Positions 55,842-64,000 of a stretch of DNA of 64,000 bases are shown here, one piece after another. The notes under the pieces are model-generated. The model ran no database searches. It had not been told where the DNA came from and saw nothing but the letters and a program-made list of their open reading frames with translations. The position numbers and the translations under genes are program-made. The DNA is from Fusarium oxysporum f. sp. lycopersici 4287 (lineage: Eukaryota; Ascomycota; Sordariomycetes; Hypocreales; Nectriaceae), in contig NC_030989.1 in the NCBI RefSeq assembly GCF_000149955.1, forward strand, positions 4,476,402 to 4,540,401, written 5' to 3'. Position 1 is the first letter of the stretch; each line of letters starts with the position of its first letter.

Positions 55842-57014
55842 CTATTGTATGAACTGCTTGATGACAGAGAAGGGGACCAATTGGTCTCCAGGTTTGACAA
55901 CTCTTGCAGCGGGATATGCCCATGACGGGGTCATCAAGTACATGTAACATATAACCCAAAAGTACCCAAACCGTCTTGACCAAATTCCCCGCACGCCCCG
56001 AAAGGCATGCTGAACTCCATCCTCGCACATAATCACCAGCGCTGTTGTGAGGAAATGATTGATAACGTTAGTCTCCTTTGCAGGTATGCCAAGCGCTCTA
56101 TCAGCGGGGAAATGCAAAGCCCCAGAAATAAAGAAGCACACGATAAGCTTGCAGTAACGAGCAACAAGACCCTTTGGCACGTGAAGAATCCCATGGACAA
56201 GGAAGTCTGAAAGGGAGGTGAGGTGACGTCGTAGCGTCTGATGCCAGAAATTACCCCAGAAGCGCCTAACGCTATAAGCCTCGGAGAGGCGCCCCCAGAT
56301 TGGGGGTAGCATTTCGACCGGGTACAAGTTCAGGCTGAGGTACAGGAGCGAAAAAGTACTGTTGATAAGATGAATGACGCAGAAGGTGTTGAGCCAGAAG
56401 CCAAAGGTGGCAAAGAAGCGAAAGATTGCCTCTTCAGGCATGATTTGGCCGATGCGTGTCAGCAAGTGTTCATTCTGAGGAGATATCATGTTGGGATCTG
56501 GGGGTGGTTGGGCGGCAAAGACATCGAGGATGAGATAGCTGATGATGGCATTCCTTGCATGTCTTCTAAGTTCCTGGCTGCGGGACGGTACGAGAGAGGG
56601 TGTCTGGCTAGACCAGGGAGGGATTTGGGATATCTGTTTACTCGTACCAACACCACGCATGTTCCAAAGGTTGCTTACCCCAAAGGACAAGCGTTTGGTC
56701 AGCGACGGCGATGTACCCTCGAAAGACAACCTGCTCAGGTAGAGATCGTCAAACGTCTTCAAGCATTGAATCCACATTCCTGTAGACAGCAACGCCACAT
56801 GTAGGCGACTGGGCAATGCATCGAGAATGGCCTGATTGAAGAACCAGGTAAGCAATGCGACAACCGCTGCAATAACAGGTCGAACAAGGTTTGCGGAGGC
56901 TGTGAAACCGAGAGCCCAGGCAGTGAGGCCTTGGGACACCAATGCAAGGCAGAATGCAACGAAAGCGGTCATGTTTGGTGAGGGAGGCAAGAAAGTTACA
57001 GCATCAATCAGCAT
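55842..57014 (-). CDS. membrane O-acyltransferase 2 (wax-synthase/TRI7-like)
   Basis: 390 aa, single exon, start ATG 57014. Same family as O-acyltransferase 1 but clearly diverged and without its intron. Several membrane segments (AFVAFCLALVSQGLTAWAL, VRPVIAAVVALLTWFF). Core blocks PPIWGRLSEAYSVRRFWGNF with WHQTLRRHL, then the helix LIVCFFISGALHFPAD with the probable catalytic His. Two acyltransferases in one cluster suggest a product with at least two acylated hydroxyls, or one of them redundant. It converges on P450 C and lies next to the sulfotransferase-like gene on the same strand. Acetyl-CoA is the usual donor in this group. Confidence 0.85.
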   Translation of the reverse strand: MLIDAVTFLPPSPNMTAFVAFCLALVSQGLTAWALGFTASANLVRPVIAAVVALLTWFFNQAILDALPSRLHVALLSTGMWIQCLKTFDDLYLSRLSFEGTSPSLTKRLSFGVSNLWNMRGVGTSKQISQIPPWSSQTPSLVPSRSQELRRHARNAIISYLILDVFAAQPPPDPNMISPQNEHLLTRIGQIMPEEAIFRFFATFGFWLNTFCVIHLINSTFSLLYLSLNLYPVEMLPPIWGRLSEAYSVRRFWGNFWHQTLRRHLTSLSDFLVHGILHVPKGLVARYCKLIVCFFISGALHFPADRALGIPAKETNVINHFLTTALVIMCEDGVQHAFRGVRGIWSRRFGYFWVICYMYLMTPSWAYPAARVVKPGDQLVPFSVIKQFIQ

Positions 57015-57433
57015 GAACGTGGAGATATTTACAACTCAGTACAAGCTTCGAAACCGGCCCGTTGAGTAACATTGCCATTCCGTGCCGCGCGCGTGTAAAA
57101 CTCAATCAACCCTGTGAAATCTCGGTCAGCGATGGTCCGAAAACAAGTGCCCATTCAGGCTTCACCGCACGGAATCCCGCACGGAAAATACTGTTTCATC
57201 TTAAATGGAGTTTGGCTTAAATCTCACCTTCACTTACAATGGCTCCAGTAACCGAAGGATCACCCACATGCCGGTATAATCCCTGTAATCGCCATTAGCG
57301 GTTCCGTCTGACGTGAGATTATACAGCAAGGGGTGGGTATATGCGACCAATCGAATTTTCACTCAAACAGCGGCCGGCAATGAGAAGCATGTACGTGGCG
57401 CAGTTTCTTTTTCTTCTATTCAACCAACTGAAC
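57015..57433. other. intergenic region
   Basis: Promoter of O-acyltransferase 2 and 3' end of the sulfotransferase-like gene. Nothing recognised. Confidence 0.5.
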
Positions 57434-58276
57434 TCAAGTTTCAGACGCAAACTTTGACCACGCGAAGGATCCAGCGTAATACAGACCAACAAACAAACAC
57501 AGCCAGACCAATGACCCAAGACCCATAGCAGCTCGCTTAACATTTCTAAGAAAAGCAGCTTCGTTGACACGTGGAAACGGCTCGCCCTGCGGAACAGGCC
57601 TGTCCAAAAATCGCGCCAGGGGTTCCCATCCCATACTCGGTTGGTACTCGAGCAATTGCCCGGCAGGCACGATATCGTGAACCCATCGGTTATGCTTATG
57701 GTACAGTTCCTCCGAAGGAACTTGCTCCAGGCCGAATTTCTCAGAGTAGTATTTTGACCAGGCTACGATAAGGTCGCTGGAGTGAATCACACCAGGGATC
57801 CAGTAGCCTAATATGCGGTACCACTTTGAGCGGAGATCAATACCCAGGCCGTAGTAAGACGCGAGCCAGACCTGCGGGTTTTTGCGGACGGAGAGGATGA
57901 CCTTAAAATGTGAGTAAGATTCAATCGAAGGTAATTGATTCGTACCTTTGCGTTGGGGTAGATTGTCAGCATGTCATCAACAAGAGCGCTAGCAGGTGGT
58001 TCAAAGACAGCTTCGAAGCCATCATACAGCTTCTTCAACGCTTTGAGCCTCTCATTGCGATCCTGAATAGCAAGCACTCTTGCACTTTCTTTGACGCGAG
58101 AAATAGGCGCAGGAGGATCTCCGAGGTGAAAACAGGGAGTTACACCAAGAATCTCAAGACCTTTCTTGAGACTTGTTGTAGATGTGCGCGGAAGACCGGC
58201 CTGAGACGTTAGTGATTGACATTTACGGCAATGAGAAACGTACGACTATGATCTTTACGTCTGAACTTGCTGACAT
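57434..58276 (-). CDS. P-loop sulfotransferase-like protein with C-terminal membrane segment
   Basis: Three exons on the minus strand, 58276-58244, 58200-57946 and 57901-57434, 251 aa. The N-terminal VKIIVVAGLPRTSTTSLKKG is the 5'-PAPS-binding P-loop of the sulfotransferase fold (G-x-P-R-T-x-T-T-S). Further family marks are DRNERLKALKKLYDGF, IYPNAKVILSVRKNPQVWLAS, DLIVAWSKYYSEKFG and VPAGQLLEYQPSMGWEPLAR with FLDRPVP. The C-terminus has a hydrophobic helix (LGSLVWLCLFVGLYYAG), so it is probably tail-anchored. Fungal members often occur near secondary-metabolism genes and most have no proven activity. First exon only eleven codons. It diverges from P450 D across 329 bases. Confidence 0.85.
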
Positions 58277-58605
58277 TGTGATGGTGGGCCGAATGTTCCT
58301 TGCAGAGCATGAGATTGGAAGAGTATCTATAGATGTTTTTGCAAACCGTGAATGTCACAGCGCCTGACGGAAGCTTACTATGGAGCAGAGCACTGGGGGG
58401 CATAATTAGACACCCCATGGTGGAGCAAGGGACGCGGTTGTGGCGTGGCCGTTTGTTTTCTGGGTGAAGCTAACCGTGGCTAAATTTAAACTAAACTAGC
58501 GATGTTTCGGCTAGGGCTGATGGTGAGGTACGTACTCATCTTAGGATAGCGAGCTTTCTTTCTGGCTTTGCCATTGTCGTGAAGGCATTCTCAGCATCAA
58601 TCGTG
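58277..58605. promoter_or_regulatory. bidirectional promoter, sulfotransferase-like gene and P450 D
   Basis: 329 bases between divergent starts, AT-rich in part (about 58479-58498). No specific site assigned. Confidence 0.5.
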
Positions 58606-60227
58606 ATGGCGGTTTATCTGTTTGTAGCCGTCTTTCTGGCGGCTGTCTATTTGGCTCAGTATAGAAGTTCACCGAAGCTACCCTCGAATCTTCCAAGACT
58701 TGAGCGCAACTCATATCTGCCTTTCAAATTGCCGTGGGCATATCTTACCGACTGCCGACAGCTTTTTCTCGAAGCATATCAAACAGTATGTCTCCTCCAG
58801 GAATAATGAGCGAAACTGACAAACACAGTTCACCAAACATGGCAAAACTTGCGTGTTGCCTAGTATGGGCTTCAAAGATGAAATTCATCTAGCGCATCAT
58901 CACACTCAATGGGCAGCTTCACAGCCAGACGCTGTGCTCAGCCCAATTGAAGGATTTCGCGAAATCGACAAGGGAGACTGGAATTCTGGACACGCCAATT
59001 ATATCCAAGATCCGTGGCAGAGTATCGTCATCAAGAAAGAGATGGGCCGTTTTCTTGAGATATTAGCTGCTGCCGTTGATGATGAGCTTCAGTATGCTAT
59101 TCCTGAGTATATTAAACCTGGGGCTGGCGATGAAGTTGATGTTTATGAGGCTATGAAATGGATAGTGGCTCAAGTTTCGAGTCGGTTCACTGTTGGCCTT
59201 CCTCTTTGTGAGTCCCCAAGCCATTTGGTAGACCTGAGCTAATTTCCAAGGCCGCGATAAGGAGTATCTGAAAGATTCGCTCGCCTTTGCAGACTTGTTC
59301 ATATTAAACTCTGGGCTGCTGATTTATACCCCATCGCTTCTCAAGCCGCTGATTGGGCTTCTTGTTACTTTACCAACACGGTACCGACGATGGAAGATTC
59401 AAAAGCATATCCAGCCTCTTTATGAAGAGAGAACGAAACGGCTTTTGAATCCTGGGCTCTATGAGAAGGGCGAAGAACCAACCGACAATCTGCAGATGAT
59501 GATGCGATATGCCATCAGCAAGCATGGTAAACAAGTAGCACCGTCTCAAATCTCCGATCGGCTTTGTCTTGCAAATCTTGCCTCGTTCCATCAGACTGCG
59601 GTTGCTATCAGTAATGTTTTAATCAACATCGCAGCCTCAGATGCCGAGTTCAGCACGATTGCAGTCATCCGAAAGGAGATGGCAGACGTCCTTGCAGAGA
59701 GCAACGGTGTCTTTGACAAAGCATCGGTTTCCAAGATGATTCAAACAGATAGTATTCTCAGAGAGTCGATGCGAACACATGGATTTGGAAACAGAGCTAT
59801 GATTCGCAAGGTTGTTGCGCCAGGTGGTCTCAAGACTCCAGATGGCCATACTCTTCCCAATGGGTCAACCATGTCAATCCTCTCGTATCCCGTTCATCAG
59901 GATCCTGAAATCTACGAACACCCTAAGAAGTTCTATCCTTTCAGGTTCTCAAAAGTGAGGACAGGTCCTGATGGCAAAGACGCTAACCCAACGCTGTCAT
60001 TTGTATCTACTTCTTCAACCTATCTTCCATTTGGACACGGCAAGCACGCTTGTCCAGGACGGTTTTTGGTGGATTTTGAGATGAAGATGATTTTGTACCA
60101 TGTTTTGAACCGTTTTGATATTGAGCTGCTTCCTGAGCACAATGGAGTTCGGCCGGAGAGTCAGTGGGTCACAGAAGCTGTTATGCCGCCTGTTGGTGTC
60201 AAGCTACGATTTAAGAAGAGAGAATAA
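58606..60227 (+). CDS. cytochrome P450 D (kaurene-oxidase-like type)
   Basis: Exons 58606-58785, 58829-59207 and 59251-60227, 511 aa. Start at ATG 58606 (MAVYLFVAVFLAAVYLAQYR). The I-helix reads LASFHQTAVAISNVL rather than A-G-x-x-T, the F-x-H-x-T pattern of fungal ent-kaurene-oxidase-like and trichothecene-type P450s. ExxR RESMRTHGFGNRAMIRKV. Heme loop YLPFGHGKHACPGRFLVDFE. PxxFxPxRF block KKFYPFRFSKVRTG. In this group several successive oxidations at one carbon are common, and the substrates are often terpenoids. That supports, but does not prove, a terpenoid product for the cluster. Introns carry GTATGT and GTGAGT donors. Confidence 0.9.
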
Positions 60228-60429
60228 GCATAGTATACCATAGAACATGATTTAGAAATATCAAGATGCCAATTTGATCTTTTCGTTATGCGAATCTTAT
60301 GCCTCCTAATTTAGTGCAGCGTCCACTGGAGATGCGCATGAAGCCACCGTAAGCCAATCATATAGTGGCAGTGCACGAAACAAGGCCCCTGCTCGCCCCT
60401 GCGCATAGCTCAAGTGGGTAAGTCTGCAC

Positions 60430-60436
60430 ATAAAAT
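60430..60436 (+). promoter_or_regulatory. TATA-like element before P450 E
   Basis: ATAAAAT about 50 bases before ATG 60482. Plausible core promoter element only. Confidence 0.3.
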
Positions 60437-60481
60437 ACCCAGCTCAGTGAGATTTCCTCCTCATCCACATCATTCCTCACC

Positions 60482-62243
60482 ATGGCACGAATTGCTGTTT
60501 TTCTGTCGTATTACCGGCCTTGGGCCCTTTGTGCCCTTGCTTTTGCAATCTACGTTCAAATCATTCGTGATAAGAATTATTCTATCCGACATGCTCCGTT
60601 TTACATGGGAAAGTATTTGCTGGCGTTCTTGAGCGTTTGGGCATTCTACCTGGTCTTTTTGTATCATCGGTTCTTTAGTCCCTTGAGGTACCTACCGCAG
60701 CCAAAGGTATGCGTTGAAAGATAAAAATGGGAATATGACTGACAGTAGCAGATTGCGGGCTTTATAAATGGACATTGGGCAGAGTCTGTCAGTCAGCCTG
60801 CTGGACTGCCATTCAGACATTGGTCAAGGACGATTGAAAACAATGGGTTGATCAGATACAAGTAAGCAGCCCGCCCAAAACAAAGAAATGAAGCTGATCT
60901 CTCAGGCATCTTTTTAATCAAGAGAGGCTCGTTGTCACCAGTCCTGAAGGTCTGAAGGAGGTTCTCGGCCAAAACAGCTATGATTATGTCAAGCCTCACC
61001 TTCTCCGTGCTATGGTCGGGAAGATCCTTGGCTATGGACTATTGCTGTCAGAGGGAGATGTACACAAGGTATGCTGGTCATCAGTCGGCGCGAAAACCAA
61101 AGCTGACACCTTCAGATGCAAAGGAAGAACTTGATGCCGGCATTCAGCTTCCGTCATATCAAGGAACTATATCCCGTCTTTTGGAGCAAAGCACAAGAGC
61201 TAGTCCACGGGATCGAAAAGGAGCTCAAAGAAGAGTCAACTTCAGAGATCGACATTGTAGACTGGGCAAGTCGAGCCTCTATGGACATTATCGGTTCTGC
61301 AGGAATGGGCCACGAGTTCAAGTCTCTCGCAGATCCCAGCATTGAAGACACGATGAAGATGTATGGATCAATGGTCAAGCAGAGCCGTGGCGCCAAGCTC
61401 TTGACGGTTCTTCAACTGGTGCTTCCCTCCATTATCACGGATTACCTGCCATTTCAGAGAAACATGGGCGTCTTGGCTGCTTCGAAAGCAGCGAGGGAAA
61501 CCTCTCAGAGACTAATCAACGCGAAGAAGGTACAGATGGCAGCTAAGGAGAAACTATCACCTGATATCATCTCTACGGCGCTTGAGTCTGGTCATTTTAC
61601 CGATGAAGGACTCGTCGATACGATGATGACCTTTTTGGCTGCTGGGCACGAGACCAGTGCTGCAGCGCTCACCTGGACAATCTTTCTTCTGGCAAAGAAC
61701 CATGATATCCAGAATCGCCTTAGAGAGGAGATTCGACAGAATGTTGATGGTCTTACTGACGATGTTGACGCTAAGAAGCTCGACAGCCTCTCTTATCTCC
61801 ATGCAGTCTGCCAAGAATCACTGAGGCTCTACGCACCAATCCCCTTCACCGTCCGCGATGCTCTCAAGGACACTCAAATCCTCGGAACATTCATCCCCAA
61901 AGGAACAATGGTCATCCTCTGTCCATGGGCCATCAACAGAGCCCACGAACTCTGGGGCCCTGATGCAGACGACTTCAACCCTGAGCGATGGATGGCACCT
62001 GGCCAAGCCAACTCAGGCGGTTCAAAGAACAACTACGCATTCCTGACATTTCTACACGGTCCTCGAGGATGCATTGGTCAGAAGTTTTCACTGGCTGAGC
62101 TCATGGCTCTTACATGCGCGTTGGTAGGGAGATACAAGTTTGACATAGATAAGGACTACGAGGTACGGGATATCACGGATGGAATCGTGGCGAAGCCGAG
62201 CAAGGGACTGAAAGTCACTGTGGAGGAAGTGCAGGGCTGGTGA
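60482..62243 (+). CDS. cytochrome P450 E (AGHETS type)
   Basis: Exons 60482-60706, 60752-60861, 60906-61068 and 61116-62243, 541 aa. Two N-terminal hydrophobic segments (ALCALAFAIYVQII and LLAFLSVWAFYLVFLY). The C-helix block is HKMQRKNLMPAFSFRHIKEL. I-helix TFLAAGHETSAAALTW; ExxR QESLRLYAPIPFTVRDA; heme loop FLTFLHGPRGCIGQKFSLAE. Same clan as P450 B but not a close copy. All introns keep the frame. It lies directly downstream of P450 D on the same strand. Probably oxidises an intermediate of the same pathway. Confidence 0.92.
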
Positions 62244-62871
62244 GCATAGATCACATAGCAAAGTACAATTATCGTATTGACCTGCATAGCCTAGGGAAGG
62301 CATAAACTTAGGACCTCCATTCTAAGTGACAAAAAGACTTGGGCAAATCAGCATAAGCTGAGGATGCTCTTTGGTGAGTTTATTTTGGCATCCTGTATCC
62401 ACGTCCGAAGCTTTCTTGCTCCCTGAGGCACAGCCAAGACTGCATAACGAGAATTGTCTCATAAGCCGGCGTTTGTCGGCGCCCAGGTTCCCGGTGACAT
62501 TAACCAGCAAACGGGCCAGCATGAGTAACGACATGTCACAAAGCTAATCTGTGCCACTTTTTACGTGGTCATAGCAAGGATGGCTGCCCCCATACTTATT
62601 CCCACACCGTAAGATCTAACGTCGCACCCTATCCCTGTCAGGTCCGATAACAGGCCCCATGCTTGTATCTAAGCGGGTAAAACACGACTCGGTGTTGGCT
62701 CAGCAAATGACTCGGAAAATAGCAGAAGCTCTGAGGGACTTGTTGGTCTTGGGGAGTGTTGCAGATCTGTCTCCGCAGCGCCCTTCATTCTGGCTGACTC
62801 TGGGGTTCGAGTTTTCGCTCTTCTTCAAGAATCCAGCTTTCTCGTATTCTTCACTCTTCACCCAAGCAATC
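62244..62871. other. intergenic region, promoter of the RTA1-type gene
   Basis: The plus frame is open from 62659, but that part does not look like protein. Nothing else seen. Confidence 0.45.
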
Positions 62872-63744
62872 ATGTCAATAGCAGACGGTTCCTACGCCCG
62901 AGGCGATCTTTTGAACGGTTGCAAGGACCTTATTCCAGGCCTTCAGAATGCCTACGGTTATGTTCCCAGCCTAGCAGCTGGAATCGTCTTTTGTCTTATC
63001 TTTGCCGCTACGGGGATTTATCACATCGTTCGATCGTTCCAGAAGCGAAAAGCCACTTCGTACCTACTAGCCATTTCTTCGTATATCGAACTCATCGGCT
63101 GGATTGGCCGAACGTGGTCATCGAAATGCGCATACAACAAGATTGCTTTCCTCCTTCAGATCACCACCCTCGTCGTCGCTCCCATCTTTGTCGCTGCCGC
63201 AATCTACGTCACGCTGGGTTACCTCATCAAAGCGGTCGGACCTCAATACTCTGTCATCAGGCCCAAGCTTTACCTCTGGATCTTCCTCGTCGTTGATGTC
63301 CTGGCTCTTCTGATCCAGGCCGGCGGTGGCGGTCTTGCTTCGGGGGCAGCCAACAAAGGCAAAGACACCAAGCCGGGCGCCAACCTTATGGTCGCTGGTA
63401 TCATCTTCCAACTCGTCAGCATGACTGGCTTTTGTATTCTTTTTGCAATCTTTGTTTTGAGAACACGAGGTCTTGAGCTCGCCAAAGGCCAGCGCTTCGT
63501 CATCTACGCCACCATCATATCCGTTGTGTTTGTCTACATCCGATGCATCTACCGAACGGTCGAGCTCCTTGAAGGTTGGGATGGAAAGTTGATGAAGACT
63601 GAGGGATACTTTATTGGTCTTGATGGTGTTTGTATCGCAGTTGCTATTCTGATCTTTTGTATCTTTGATCCAGCTGTGCTGCTCGATCATGACAAGCAGC
63701 CTGAGCTTTCTTTCAACGAGCTTAACACCGTTTCTACAAAGTAA
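62872..63744 (+). CDS. RTA1-family seven-helix membrane protein
   Basis: 290 aa from ATG 62872 (GCAATCATGTCAATA); an earlier in-frame ATG at 62659 would add 71 residues unlike the family. Seven hydrophobic helices are recognisable, for example SLAAGIVFCLIFAATGIYHI, FLLQITTLVVAPIFVAAAIY, LWIFLVVDVLALLIQAGGGG, and MVAGIIFQLVSMTGFCILFA. QITTLVVAPIFVAAAIY, DVLALLIQAGGGG and RCIYRTVELLEGW are conserved in RTA1/RTM1 lipid-translocating exporters, which give resistance to toxic lipophilic compounds. Next to a biosynthetic cluster, a self-protection or export role is a reasonable inference. It may also be an unrelated border gene. Confidence 0.88.
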   Translation: MSIADGSYARGDLLNGCKDLIPGLQNAYGYVPSLAAGIVFCLIFAATGIYHIVRSFQKRKATSYLLAISSYIELIGWIGRTWSSKCAYNKIAFLLQITTLVVAPIFVAAAIYVTLGYLIKAVGPQYSVIRPKLYLWIFLVVDVLALLIQAGGGGLASGAANKGKDTKPGANLMVAGIIFQLVSMTGFCILFAIFVLRTRGLELAKGQRFVIYATIISVVFVYIRCIYRTVELLEGWDGKLMKTEGYFIGLDGVCIAVAILIFCIFDPAVLLDHDKQPELSFNELNTVSTK

Positions 63745-64000
63745 TGCCTTTATGGAGTCGGGATTACTGATTGGCGTCATCATATGACGAATGACCAGCT
63801 AAACAGCACAGTGCATCCTGTTGCTGCAAATTTTAGTTCATATTAAATGGATCTTGTTTATCGCCTTATTTAAATTGTCCAGTACTTTAGCATTGTCTCA
63901 TAATTCATTTCATGCTGATCAATAGTATTCAATCACGTACTTTCATGTGAGGATACTGTTTGGTATTGTCATAATGCTGGTAGCTGATCGTATATGAAGA
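63745..64000. other. right-end sequence, no gene
   Basis: 3' region of the RTA1-type gene. AT-rich, nothing recognised before the window ends. Confidence 0.5.

Noticed and set aside
60409..60440. Box-A-like TAGCTCAAGTGGG suggesting a tRNA
   Set aside because: No box B or foldable T-arm follows within 100 bases; it lies in the promoter of P450 E.
62659..62871. 71-residue N-terminal extension of the RTA1-type protein
   Set aside because: Composition is unlike the family and the ATG at 62872 starts a typical RTA1 N-terminus.

Overview
The window reads as nuclear DNA of a filamentous ascomycete. It has short introns with GTANGT-type donors, typical fungal housekeeping genes (a Grr1-type F-box protein, ribosomal protein L16/uL13, AP-2 mu, Sec72), HET and NLR genes, and a P450-rich metabolite cluster. 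The gene repertoire and small Cys-rich families suggest a Sordariomycete, perhaps Fusarium-like. That placement is inference from gene content only.

Region 1 (1-16.5 kb) is conserved core: grrA (minus, running off the left edge), an AIM18-type mitochondrial protein, a dithiol glutaredoxin with two possible starts, a BAG-domain co-chaperone whose frame has no AUG at its N-terminus, uL13 with five exons, a Sec72-like TPR protein and a small conserved protein. Region 2 (16.5-23 kb) holds a three-member tandem family of small Cys-rich proteins followed by about 3 kb without a clear gene. Region 3 (23-30.4 kb) has a 2EXR-type protein, AP-2 mu, a PLD-fold protein, a DsbA/FrnE-like oxidoreductase and a secreted TAP-type peptidase.

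Region 4 (30.4-47 kb) is accessory. It has a class II tRNA-like element flanked by an inverted repeat. A run of five hairpin-bearing repeat units follows, one base pair of which appears to covary. Then come a secreted Cys-rich protein, a CFEM/GPI protein and an NTF2-like protein, and then a decayed allorecognition locus. That locus has a relic nucleoside-phosphorylase fragment, a broken HET gene, and, head to head with it, a broken NLR-type gene. The NLR gene reads PNP, NB-ARC, TPR-like, then an arrestin fold ending in PPPY. The join between the TPR-like part and the arrestin lies in an unbroken ORF, an unusual architecture and the most notable observation here.

Region 5 (47.2-63.8 kb) looks like part of a secondary-metabolite cluster: five cytochrome P450s of three types, two wax-synthase-type membrane O-acyltransferases, a P-loop sulfotransferase-like protein and an RTA1-type membrane protein. 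No scaffold-forming enzyme (terpene cyclase, PKS, NRPS) is visible. It may lie to the right of the window. Oxidation followed by O-acylation of a terpenoid-like scaffold is the working guess. One P450 carries a one-base frameshift.
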